Below, piece by piece: positions 19,930 to 28,247 of a DNA stretch of 64,000 bases. The notes under the pieces were generated by a model, which ran no database searches, was not told the DNA's origin, and saw only the letters and a list, made by a program, of their open reading frames with translations. The first letter of the stretch is position 1; every line of letters starts with the position of its first letter. The position numbers and the translations under genes are program-made. Source of the stretch: Syntrophomonadaceae bacterium (GTDB lineage: Bacteria; Bacillota; PH28-bin88); assembly GCA_018333865.1 (NCBI GenBank), contig JAGXSE010000065.1:112794-176793 (forward strand), read 5' to 3'.

Positions 19930-20931
19930 ATGAGAAGAAGACATTTAGCTTGGATGGTGATTGGGCTTTTAATCCTAAGCTTGGCTCTGGCTGGCTGCGG
20001 CGGTAAGCAGCAGGCAGACCAAAAACCAGCTCCCGCAAAAAAACTGGAGCTTTTAATGGCCACCGGCGGGACTGCCGGAACCTATTTTCCCCTGGGAGGC
20101 GCAATCGCTCAGGTTTGGAATGCCAACTATGATAAGGTTAATGTCACAGTCCAGTCCAGTGGAGCTTCCGTGGAAAACATTCGCCTCTTAGACAGCAAAA
20201 ATGCAGACTTGGCTCTAGCAATGAATAACATTGCTGAGGACGCTTATATGGGTCGTAACGCCTTTAGAGAAGGCGCTAAGAGAAACTTCCTGGCCATTGG
20301 CGTGATTTACCCCGAGGTCATGCAGGGATTTGTTAATGCTGACAGCAACATCCAGACCATCGCCGATTTGAAAGGCAAGAGAGTTGCTGTTGGCCCGACC
20401 GGCAGCGGTACTGCCATCACCACTCGAGCAATTGTAAATGCCTATGGTCTGGATTTCGTGGACAAAAAAGACTTTGAGCCGGTTTATGCCACCTTTGCAG
20501 ATGCCGTCAACATGTTCAAGGACAATCAGATAGATGCTGCTTGGAATGCCCTGTCTGCTCCCGCTTCCGCAATTGTTGACGTAGCCACCACCAGAAACAT
20601 CCGTTTCCTGGAAATTACTGGCGAACAACTGGCAAGCCTACAAAAACAGTTCCCGCTAGTAACCCCTTATGTTATTCCTGCCGGTACCTATAGGGGAGTA
20701 GATAAGGATGTGCATACTGTTGCTCTCCAGGCTGCCTTGTATGTCCGCGCAGATATGGACGAAGAAACTGTCTATAACCTGACCAAGGTCCTGTATGAAA
20801 AAGGTGAAGATATCACCAAAGGCCATGCCATGGGCAAACACATCCAGTTAAAAACTGCCCTTGAGGGTATTACCACTCCCTTACACCCGGGAGCTGCTAA
20901 GTACTTCAAAGAAAAGGGGCTCCTAAAGTAA
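19930..20931 (+). CDS. TAXI-family TRAP transporter solute-binding lipoprotein
   Basis: 333 aa. A signal peptide with lipobox LALAGCGG puts the lipid-anchored Cys at about residue 24. The mature domain shows the TAXI hallmark MATGGTAGTYFPLGGAIAQ, then VQSSGASVENIRLL and KRVAVGPTGSGT. It captures an organic anion outside the membrane for the permease two genes on. Ligands of TAXI proteins are typically carboxylates or amino acids; the downstream aminotransferase and beta-keto acid cleavage enzyme suggest an amino or keto acid (inference). Confidence 0.92.
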   Translation: MRRRHLAWMVIGLLILSLALAGCGGKQQADQKPAPAKKLELLMATGGTAGTYFPLGGAIAQVWNANYDKVNVTVQSSGASVENIRLLDSKNADLALAMNNIAEDAYMGRNAFREGAKRNFLAIGVIYPEVMQGFVNADSNIQTIADLKGKRVAVGPTGSGTAITTRAIVNAYGLDFVDKKDFEPVYATFADAVNMFKDNQIDAAWNALSAPASAIVDVATTRNIRFLEITGEQLASLQKQFPLVTPYVIPAGTYRGVDKDVHTVALQAALYVRADMDEETVYNLTKVLYEKGEDITKGHAMGKHIQLKTALEGITTPLHPGAAKYFKEKGLLK

Positions 20932-20983
20932 AAAGTAAAAGGGGGAATAGGGCCGGGTTTAATAGCCTGGCCTTATTCAAGTT

Positions 20984-21526
20984 ATGAAAATAACACGATG
21001 GTTAGCCATATTGATAACGCTTTTCATGGTAGGCTCTTTCCCCTTGACTGTGCTGGAGGTGGCTAGAGGGCGCACCGGGGAAGTCTTGTTCCGTTACCCC
21101 GTGCGTAGGGGAGAGGAATTTAAGCTTACTTTTATCCATTCCATCACATTGAGGCGAATTGAAGAAATCTACCAGGTTACCGCAGACAGGCAAATCGCCA
21201 TTAAAGAAATGGTTTTTGACGAACCCGGCCCAAATCTGCCTGCATTTCCCGAAGGTAATACCAGGTGGATTTTCGAAAATGACCGCTGGCGGGTAATTGA
21301 TTATGATATGGTTTTGGCGGAGATCCCCATGCTGGTAGCCCAAGAGGTAGCTGATCACAAGCTGAAAATCGGTGATAAAACTGTTTCTCTAGTCCAGTTG
21401 GCCGGTCCTGGCCAGAACATAAAAATAAGGGTAATCCGTGTGTCAATCGCGGAGCTTGCATGGAAAAGGGGATTCGCATGGCTAAGCCCGAAGAAGCAAT
21501 GGATATCAAAAAACAAGAAGAATTAA
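20984..21526 (+). CDS. DUF1850 protein, TAXI-TRAP accessory
   Basis: 180 aa with an N-terminal hydrophobic segment (about residues 5-25). It then has the DUF1850 features FKLTFIHSITLRRIEEIYQV and DEPGPNLPAFPEG. Genes of this family regularly sit between TAXI binding protein and permease genes, so a role in complex assembly or solute delivery is plausible but untested. Its 3' end overlaps the permease gene by 67 nt. Confidence 0.8.
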   Translation: MKITRWLAILITLFMVGSFPLTVLEVARGRTGEVLFRYPVRRGEEFKLTFIHSITLRRIEEIYQVTADRQIAIKEMVFDEPGPNLPAFPEGNTRWIFENDRWRVIDYDMVLAEIPMLVAQEVADHKLKIGDKTVSLVQLAGPGQNIKIRVIRVSIAELAWKRGFAWLSPKKQWISKNKKN

Positions 21527-23436
21527 TGGCTAAGTATGATCGCGAGTATTCCTACCGGCGGCTGCAAGGTGTTATGCCGCGGGTTGTTGCCGCTGTTGCA
21601 ATAATCTGGGCTTTATTCCAGCTTTACACAGCCGCTTTTGGGGTCTTTCCTCCTACCTTACAGCGAGCGCCACATTTGGGATTTGCCCTGGTTTTAGTCT
21701 TTTTGCTTTACCCTATTAGACGCGGCGACCGCCAGAACAACATTCCCTGGTACGATTATTTGTTAACTATCCTATCAGTAGTCGTAACAGGGTATCACGT
21801 GGTCTTTTATGAAGATTTGATCCATAGGGCAGGGGCTTATACTCTGCAAGATACTATTATCTCTGTATTAGGGATTCTCTTGGTGCTGGAGGCTACCCGG
21901 CGGGTAGCAGGTCCGGTCTTGGTTACTGTAGCCGGCATAGCCCTGTTTTACGGTTATTTTGGTCCTTATATGCCTGATTTTTTGGCTCACCGGGGTTATA
22001 CCATTACCAGGATCGCAACCCACAGCTTTATTTCCACTGAGGGCATTTTCGGAGTACCGATTGCGGTTTCTTCAACCTTTATTTTCCTCTTCCTGGTCTT
22101 TGCTACTTTTTTGCGCAAAACCGGAATCGGGGAGTGGCTGACTAACCTGGCTGTATCCTTGACAGGCCATACTTCCGGCGGACCAGCCAAAGCAGCCGTT
22201 ATTGCCAGTGCCTGTCAGGGTACGGTGTCCGGCAGTTCAGTTGCAAATGTAGTCGGTACCGGATCCGTCACCATCCCTTTAATGAGGAGTATTGGCTACA
22301 GGAAAGAGTTTGCCGGCGCAGTGGAAGCGGCTGCCTCTACCGGGGGACAGTTAATGCCGCCGATTATGGGTGCAGCAGCCTTTATCATGACAGAGATTAC
22401 CGGCTTGCCTTACATAAAAATTGCTGCGGCTGCAGCTATCCCGGCCATCCTTTATTTTGTCGGCGTTTTTGTGATGGTGCACTTTGAGGCCAAGCGCACC
22501 GGCCTAAAAGGTATACCCAAAGGACAATTACCGAATGCATGGTTGTTATTAAAGACAAAATGGTATTTGATCTTGCCGATCGCTGGGATAGTAGTCTTTC
22601 TAATAAAAGGCTTTACCCCCATGAAGGCTGCCTATTGGGGCATTCTCCTTACCATCGGCGTCAGTTTGTTCAATAAAGAAACCCGCTTAAATTTCCGCCA
22701 GCTGCTACAGGCACTGGAGGAAGCCGCCCGTGCTGCAGTACCGGTAGCAGTAGCCTGTGCCACGGCAGGTGTGCTGGTTGGAATTATTACTTTAACGGGC
22801 TTGGGGCTTAGAATGTCCAGTGGAATTATTGATCTTTCCCAGGGCAGTGTCTATCTTACCTTGATATTTACCATGTTCGCCTCCATTATCCTGGGAATGG
22901 GAGTGCCAACAACCGCCAACTATATCATCCAGGCCACTATCGCTGCACCAGCCCTGATGGCTGTTGGGGTACCCTTGATTGCTGCTCACTTGTTTGTGTT
23001 TTATTTTGGGATTATTGCCGATATTACTCCGCCGGTTGCCCTGGCAGCCTTTGCTGCTTCCGGTATTGCCGGTTCGGAACCTATGAAAACCGGCTTTACT
23101 GCCTTTAAACTTGCTTTTGCAGCGTACCTGGTCCCCTTTGTTTTTGCTATCTCGCCTGTTTTGGTGTTGGTGGATGCAACTGTCCCTGCTGTTATTAAGG
23201 CCATGGTCACTGCCTTGATCGGCATGATCGGCATTGGCGGCGGGTTAATCGGTTACCTTTTAACAAATACTAAGATATGGGAGCGCCTGTTCCTAATTGT
23301 CGGCGGTATTCTCTTGGTTAACCCCGAAGGATTTACAGACCTGATTGGAGCGTTCCTGATTGGGATGGTTTGTGCCCTGCAGATTTTACGGTCAAGACAA
23401 AAACCCGGCAGCAAGTCGCCTGACTTAGCTCAGTAA
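21460..23436 (+). CDS. TAXI-type TRAP transporter fused permease (DctQM fusion)
   Basis: 658 aa with about 16-18 membrane segments. The N-terminal ~150 residues correspond to the small DctQ part (four helices). The remainder is the DctM transport domain, with conserved GSSVANVVGTGSVTIPLM, STGGQLMPPIMGAAAFIM and GMGVPTTANY loops. Ion-driven solute uptake. ATG 21460 has GGAG at good spacing; ATG 21478 is an alternative. A C-terminal extension of two further helices follows the core. Confidence 0.92.
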   Translation: MEKGIRMAKPEEAMDIKKQEELMAKYDREYSYRRLQGVMPRVVAAVAIIWALFQLYTAAFGVFPPTLQRAPHLGFALVLVFLLYPIRRGDRQNNIPWYDYLLTILSVVVTGYHVVFYEDLIHRAGAYTLQDTIISVLGILLVLEATRRVAGPVLVTVAGIALFYGYFGPYMPDFLAHRGYTITRIATHSFISTEGIFGVPIAVSSTFIFLFLVFATFLRKTGIGEWLTNLAVSLTGHTSGGPAKAAVIASACQGTVSGSSVANVVGTGSVTIPLMRSIGYRKEFAGAVEAAASTGGQLMPPIMGAAAFIMTEITGLPYIKIAAAAAIPAILYFVGVFVMVHFEAKRTGLKGIPKGQLPNAWLLLKTKWYLILPIAGIVVFLIKGFTPMKAAYWGILLTIGVSLFNKETRLNFRQLLQALEEAARAAVPVAVACATAGVLVGIITLTGLGLRMSSGIIDLSQGSVYLTLIFTMFASIILGMGVPTTANYIIQATIAAPALMAVGVPLIAAHLFVFYFGIIADITPPVALAAFAASGIAGSEPMKTGFTAFKLAFAAYLVPFVFAISPVLVLVDATVPAVIKAMVTALIGMIGIGGGLIGYLLTNTKIWERLFLIVGGILLVNPEGFTDLIGAFLIGMVCALQILRSRQKPGSKSPDLAQ

Positions 23437-23444
23437 CGAGTAGA

Positions 23445-23470
23445 GGCCGCGGCAACGCGGTCTTTTCTTT
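23445..23470 (+). terminator. Rho-independent terminator after TAXI permease
   Basis: CCGCG-GCAA-CGCGG stem-loop with a GNRA-type tetraloop, then TCTTTTCTTT. Confidence 0.8.
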
Positions 23471-23577
23471 ATAACATTCATTCCTGTATCTTTTTTATTC
23501 GTTAAAAAATATAATTCAAAATAATTTTTTTATTGCGGCAGGAAATTTCCAGGGACTGCCGAATAAGGGCAATAAGT

Positions 23578-23622
23578 GAAGGAAATCATGCATAAACTTT
23601 ACTATACAGACTAAATTCCTTC
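23578..23622. promoter_or_regulatory. Candidate RpiR operator half-sites upstream of the class III aminotransferase gene
   Basis: GAAGGAA (23578-23584) and TTCCTTC (23616-23622) face each other across 31 nt, just before the start at 23644. The same heptamers form a compact palindrome upstream of the rpiR-like gene (26853-26871). The shared half-site suggests one regulator controls both promoters. Confidence 0.4.
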
Positions 23623-23643
23623 ATGATAAGGGAGTGAAGAGCA

Positions 23644-24993
23644 GTGCCTGATAATGTTTTTTACCGGAGTGTAAGCAAGGAGCATCTGGTAGTTGACCGG
23701 GGCGAGGGGATTTACCTTTATGACAAAAACGGTAATCGCTATATTGATGCGTGCGCCGGGGCGGCCGTTACAAATGTCGGCCACGGAAATGCCAAGGTGA
23801 TTAACGCGATGTTAACTCAGGCCCAAAGAGTTGCCTTTACTCATCTTTCCCGCTGGACCTCCGAGCCGGTGCAAAAACTGGCTGATATGGTAGCTGCCAT
23901 AGCTCCGGGGAGCCTTAACAAGCTTTACCTGGTATCCGGCGGGTCCGAGGCTACCGAATCAGCTTTGAAAATGGCCCGGCAGTATTTTCTTGAAAGGGAT
24001 GGGGTTAGCGGCAAATACAAAATCATTTCCCGCTGGAAGAGTTTTCATGGGAATACCATCGGCTCCCTTTCCATGACTGGGGATAACCGCCGCAAGAAAT
24101 ATACGCCCTTGTTGCTAGACTTTCCAAAAATCAATCCACCGTATTGTTACCGATGTGATTACGGGAAAAACCCTGCAAGCTGTGGTTTAGACTGCGCCTA
24201 TGAGCTGGAAAAAGTTCTAATGAAAGAAGGAGCTGATTCTGTAGCTGCTTTTATCGCCGAACCGGTTATCGGTGCAGCTTCCGGCGCTGTGGTCCCGCCT
24301 GACGGCTATTTTAAAGCCATCAGAGAAATCTGTGATAAGCATGATATCCTTTTCATTGCCGACGAAGTGATGACAGGTTTTGGCCGTACCGGCTCCATGT
24401 TTGCATTGGAGCAGTTCGGGGTAATACCTGATCTGATTACAGTAGCAAAAGGAATGAGCGCAGGGTATATACCCCTGGGTGGTGTAGTGGTTAAAGACGA
24501 GATTTTTGAGACTTTCAAAAAAGGTTCTGGGGTCTTTGTCCACGGCCATACCTATGGCGGAAATCCCCTGGCTGCAGCAGTTGCAGTGGCTGTATTGGAA
24601 GTTCTTCAAGGAGAAAACCTGGTGGAAAATTCCCGGGTTGTAGGTCAATATTTATTGCATAAGCTGCAGGAAAAATTGGCTGTCTCACGTGTCGTTGGGG
24701 ATGTTCGCGGTCGGGGCCTATTGCAGGGGGTGGAAATAGTGAAGGATAAATACACTAAGACCCCCTTTAGCGTAAAACTCGGCATTGCGGAAATGGCTAC
24801 ACTGAGGTTGATGCAGCACGGTGTTGTCGTTTATCCTGGCAACGGAGCAGCTGACGGGATTTCAGGAGATCATTTCCTCCTGGCGCCACCGCTGATCCTC
24901 ACGAGAGAACAGGCTGATGAACTTGTACAGGGGATAGTAAACGGGTTTGCCGAACTGGAGCAGGAATTGCACAGAAGTGGCGAATTAAACTAA
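23644..24993 (+). CDS. Class III pyridoxal-phosphate aminotransferase
   Basis: 449 aa, GTG start behind AGGGAGTG. Omega/beta-amino-acid transaminase family: VSGGSEATESALKMAR, IADEVMTGFGRTG and the PLP lysine in VAKGMSAGYIPLGG (about residue 275). A four-Cys insert (CYRCDYGKNPASCGLDC) at about residues 169-185 occurs in a subgroup of these enzymes and could bind a metal. With the next gene 12 nt away it probably turns a beta- or omega-amino acid into the keto acid that the next enzyme cleaves (inference). Confidence 0.88.
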   Translation: MPDNVFYRSVSKEHLVVDRGEGIYLYDKNGNRYIDACAGAAVTNVGHGNAKVINAMLTQAQRVAFTHLSRWTSEPVQKLADMVAAIAPGSLNKLYLVSGGSEATESALKMARQYFLERDGVSGKYKIISRWKSFHGNTIGSLSMTGDNRRKKYTPLLLDFPKINPPYCYRCDYGKNPASCGLDCAYELEKVLMKEGADSVAAFIAEPVIGAASGAVVPPDGYFKAIREICDKHDILFIADEVMTGFGRTGSMFALEQFGVIPDLITVAKGMSAGYIPLGGVVVKDEIFETFKKGSGVFVHGHTYGGNPLAAAVAVAVLEVLQGENLVENSRVVGQYLLHKLQEKLAVSRVVGDVRGRGLLQGVEIVKDKYTKTPFSVKLGIAEMATLRLMQHGVVVYPGNGAADGISGDHFLLAPPLILTREQADELVQGIVNGFAELEQELHRSGELN

Positions 24994-25005
24994 AGGAGTA
25001 AAGCT

Positions 25006-25827
25006 ATGGATAAACTGATTATTACCATTGCCCCAACCGGGAATGTACCTACCCGGGAAATGACTCCTCACGTGCCGGTGACACCGGAAGAGATTGCGCG
25101 GGATATTCATGACTGCTATAACGCTGGTGCTGCAGTTGCGCATATTCATGCCAGAGATGAAGAATACCGCCCGACCCCACGGGTGGAGGTTTTTGCGTCG
25201 ATCCTGCAGCAAATAGATGGATATGGCATCCCTGTTATCCGCCAATTATCCACCGGGGGCCGCCATGGTAAAACTTTAGAGGAGCGTTCCCAGAATTTGA
25301 CCTTAAACCCGGAAATGGCCAGTCTGACTACTGGCTCTACTAACTTTCCCAATATGGCCTATGTCAATGCGCCGGATCTGATTGAACACCTGGCTCAAAT
25401 AATGAAAGAGCGGAGCATCAAACCGGAGATCGAAGTCTTTGATACGGCAATGATTAACAATGCTTATTTGCTGGCCCAAAGAGGCTTGTTCCGGGAGCCT
25501 TTGCAGTTTAACTTTGTGATGGGTATCAAGGGGGCTTTGCCGGCAACTCCCAAAAACCTGATGCACCTGGTGGAAAGCATCCCGGCAGGATGTCCGTGGA
25601 CTGTCACTGTTATAGGTCCTCAGCATGTGCCCTTATCAACGATGGCTTTGGCTATGGGCGGCCATGTCCGGGTTGGGATTGAAGACAATATTTATTATGC
25701 AAAAGGAGAACTGGCTACTAATGTGCGCCTGGTGGAAAGGATAGCAGCCATTGCTAAAGCGGTGGGCAGGGAGATTGCCACTCCGGTTGAGGCGAGGGCA
25801 ATCCTTGGCCTGAAGCCGGCAGGTTAA
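25006..25827 (+). CDS. Beta-keto acid cleavage enzyme (BKACE/Kce family, DUF849)
   Basis: 273 aa. BKACE signature: ITIAPTGNVPTREMTPHVPVT, the zinc-binding HIHARD (about residues 46-51), QLSTGGRHG and GGHVRVGIEDN near the C-terminus. Family members condense a beta-keto acid with acetyl-CoA to give acetoacetate and a new CoA ester; the founder, Kce, works on 3-keto-5-aminohexanoate in lysine fermentation. The lysine-fermentation partners are not adjacent, so the substrate here is open. Co-transcribed with the aminotransferase. Confidence 0.9.
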   Translation: MDKLIITIAPTGNVPTREMTPHVPVTPEEIARDIHDCYNAGAAVAHIHARDEEYRPTPRVEVFASILQQIDGYGIPVIRQLSTGGRHGKTLEERSQNLTLNPEMASLTTGSTNFPNMAYVNAPDLIEHLAQIMKERSIKPEIEVFDTAMINNAYLLAQRGLFREPLQFNFVMGIKGALPATPKNLMHLVESIPAGCPWTVTVIGPQHVPLSTMALAMGGHVRVGIEDNIYYAKGELATNVRLVERIAAIAKAVGREIATPVEARAILGLKPAG

Positions 25828-25892
25828 AATATTACCTGAGAGTTGAGGGCAGTAATTCAATTCTAAAGGTAATGCCCATATATATAGCAAAA

Positions 25893-25933
25893 AGAGACAT
25901 GAGCCTGTGAAAGGTCATATCTCTATATTTTTT
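25893..25933. terminator. Bidirectional terminator between the BKACE and rpiR-like genes
   Basis: AGAGACATGA/TCATATCTCT stem (one mismatch), an A-run on the left and ATATTTTTT on the right. It lies between convergent genes. Confidence 0.75.
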
Positions 25934-25944
25934 CTGCGCAACTA

Positions 25945-26805
25945 CTACTCGTCCACATAATAGATGTTAAACGTCCGCCAGATTTCTTCCAGTTGGCGGA
26001 GAGCCTCTTCTGTCCGGCTGCTTTCTTTGGTCCCCACGGCAATAATCAGGGCATTAATAACGCTTAAAGGAGCAACGAAAGAGTCAATGAATGAGGCCAT
26101 ATCACTGTGAGCCACCAGGGTAACCCTGGCGTGCTTGGCAAGGGGGGACATCACGCTGTCGGAAATAGCAAGAGTGGTAGCCCCCTTTTCTTTGGCGTAT
26201 TTAAGTCCTTCAACCGTTTGGCGGCTGTAGCGGGGAAAAGAAATGCCAATTACCAGATCCTCGGGACTTATGGCGGTAAGTTGCTCGAAAACCGTGCCTG
26301 CGCCGCTGATAATCCGGCAGTTCTTCAAGAGCAGGTGCAGGTAGAAATTGAGAAAGTAGCCCAAAGCGGTAGCGCTCCGCAGGCTGATGATATAAATATT
26401 CCTGGCCGATATAATCATTGAAACAGCTTCATTAAAATCATCCCGGGATATTTCCTCCAAAGTCAACCGGATATTGCTCATATCGTTCCGCAACACCCGA
26501 TCAACCACATGGTCATTGTTATCTTGGGCAGTCATCTGCAGTCTGTCTACAGTGGTCAAACGATTCTTGAGAATATCTTGCAACGCCCTTTGCATCTGGG
26601 GGTATCCGTCATACCCTAGGGCGTAAGCAAATCTAACCACTGTAGATTCGCTTACTCCTACAACTGCTCCTAATCTGGCGGCAGTCATAAAGGCTGCCTT
26701 ATCGTAATTTAATAACAGGTATTCGGCAATCATTTTTTGCCCGGCGCTGAAGCTGGGCGAAATGTCTTGTACTCGAGCTAAAAATTGCGACGCTTTCAGG
26801 AGCAT
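25945..26805 (-). CDS. RpiR-family transcriptional regulator (HTH + SIS domain)
   Basis: 286 aa. The N-terminal HTH_6 domain (residues 1-80) has AARLGAVVGVSESTVVRFAYALGYDGYP. The SIS sugar-phosphate-isomerase-like domain (about 130-260) has IYIISLRSATALGYFLNFYL and LVIGISFPRYSRQTVEGLKYA. Many such SIS domains bind phosphosugars, but members beside amino acid or keto acid genes are also common. It lies convergent to the aminotransferase-BKACE operon and divergent from the DUF362 gene. The palindrome just upstream is a likely autoregulatory operator. Confidence 0.9.
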   Translation of the reverse strand: MLLKASQFLARVQDISPSFSAGQKMIAEYLLLNYDKAAFMTAARLGAVVGVSESTVVRFAYALGYDGYPQMQRALQDILKNRLTTVDRLQMTAQDNNDHVVDRVLRNDMSNIRLTLEEISRDDFNEAVSMIISARNIYIISLRSATALGYFLNFYLHLLLKNCRIISGAGTVFEQLTAISPEDLVIGISFPRYSRQTVEGLKYAKEKGATTLAISDSVMSPLAKHARVTLVAHSDMASFIDSFVAPLSVINALIIAVGTKESSRTEEALRQLEEIWRTFNIYYVDE

Positions 26806-26852
26806 CTCCTCCTCATTGATCCATAACCTTATTTTCTACACCAGCAGGTTAA

Positions 26853-26871
26853 TTCCTTCAAGGCGAAGGAA
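26853..26871. promoter_or_regulatory. Palindromic operator candidate between the rpiR-like and DUF362 genes
   Basis: TTCCTTC-AAGGC-GAAGGAA, perfect 7-bp arms with a 5-nt spacer, in the divergent intergenic region. The same arms recur upstream of 23644. Confidence 0.5.
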
Positions 26872-26958
26872 ATGCAGTTTGAATGTCGAATGCATCCAAA
26901 AAGATAAAACCAGTGCGACAGAGGACTGTTATATGGCGCCTTTCTACAGGAGGATTAT

Positions 26959-28122
26959 ATGAACAAAGCTAAGGTTGTAGTACAACATGGCCCAGATCCG
27001 GCTACCCTGGCATATAACGCAATTAAAGACGTTTTTGACGATGATGTAAGAGGCAAAAAGGTCCTGCTCAAACCCAATACAGGAAGGAAGGGGCCAGCTA
27101 GAAGCGGTCTTTGCACTCATCCAGAAGTTATTCGCGGACTGATTAGTTTCTTCCAAGAAAATGGTGCTGCAGAAATTTATGTTGGAGACGGACCCTTGTT
27201 CGGTGTTGACGAATGGGAAGCCCTTGCCTCTGCGGGCATCATGGACGTTTGCCAGGAAACAGGAGCCACATGTGTTGACCTTGATGCCTATCAACCCGTT
27301 GATATGCTGATCAAGGATGCTGAGATAGCCGATAGTTTAAAGGTTTCTTCGTTCATGAAGCAGGTTGACTTTGTAGTATCTGTGCCGGTGATCAAGACCC
27401 ACATGTATACCGGTGTCACGCTCAGCATCAAAAATATGAAGGGCTGCCTCTATAAAAAGGAAAAAACCAAGCTGCACCGGATTGATAAGGCCCCGCCTGA
27501 CCGAAGCAAAGGCTTGACTCTGGATTATGGCATTGCCGATATGGCTGCCATATTAATGCCAAATTATGCAGTAATCGATGGTATCGTCTGTATGGAAGGC
27601 TTTGGTCCAAGTGCCGGCAGCGAGATAACCCTTGATGCGGTTGTGGCCAGTAAAAATGCCATTGCAGCCGACCTGGTAGCTATCCGCCTTATGGGCATGG
27701 GATGGGATGACGTTCCTCACATCAACCTGATCCGGCATAAACTTAGTCTGCAGCTGGAGGATATTGTTGTTGAGCCTCTCGATTTTATGAAGTTCAGCAA
27801 GAATTTTGCGCCGGCTTCCCAATTGAAGCTAAAAATTGTCTATCCCAATATAAACATTGTGGAAAAAGGGGCCTGTAGCGCTTGCAGCGCAACCGTAATG
27901 GCTTTTCTTAAAGCCCATGGAGACAAATTTTCCGGCGATCTGAAGTTTACCTTAGCTGCAGGTAAGGACCTGGCGGAGGATGATGTAATTGGGGATACAG
28001 CATACCTGGTTGGAAATTGTACAGCTGCGACAGCAAAAAAAAGTGGCTTTTCCTTCTGTAAAGGATGCCCACCTGTAGGTTCAAGTTTGTTGTCCTTTAT
28101 TACCGGCAAGGAAGCCTGGTAA
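26959..28122 (+). CDS. DUF362 family protein with C-terminal cysteine cluster
   Basis: 387 aa, ATG start behind AGGAGG. The DUF362 core runs from the VLLKPNTGRKGP motif (about residue 32) through DFVVSVPVIKTHMYTGVTLSIKNMKG. The C-terminal 100 residues are unusual: GACSACSA, then GNC, then FCKGCPP, giving two CxxC pairs plus a fifth Cys. That pattern could bind an Fe-S cluster or a metal (inference). Family function is unknown, though some members carry ferredoxin domains. It is transcribed away from the rpiR-like gene and probably shares its operator. Confidence 0.8.
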   Translation: MNKAKVVVQHGPDPATLAYNAIKDVFDDDVRGKKVLLKPNTGRKGPARSGLCTHPEVIRGLISFFQENGAAEIYVGDGPLFGVDEWEALASAGIMDVCQETGATCVDLDAYQPVDMLIKDAEIADSLKVSSFMKQVDFVVSVPVIKTHMYTGVTLSIKNMKGCLYKKEKTKLHRIDKAPPDRSKGLTLDYGIADMAAILMPNYAVIDGIVCMEGFGPSAGSEITLDAVVASKNAIAADLVAIRLMGMGWDDVPHINLIRHKLSLQLEDIVVEPLDFMKFSKNFAPASQLKLKIVYPNINIVEKGACSACSATVMAFLKAHGDKFSGDLKFTLAAGKDLAEDDVIGDTAYLVGNCTAATAKKSGFSFCKGCPPVGSSLLSFITGKEAW

Positions 28123-28143
28123 TTAAGACTCTTCTAGCGATTT

Positions 28144-28176
28144 CGCCCGGCTGCTTCTAGGCCGGGCGTTCTTTTT
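28144..28176 (+). terminator. Rho-independent terminator after the DUF362 gene
   Basis: CGCCCGGC/GCCGGGCG stem with a 9-nt loop and TTCTTTTT. It sits between convergent genes. Confidence 0.85.
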
Positions 28177-28247
28177 GGCAGAAGATGAACAGGTTGTCAG
28201 GTAAGAATTGGCAAGTAAAATTTCCAGAGGCCAAACCATTCTGTATT

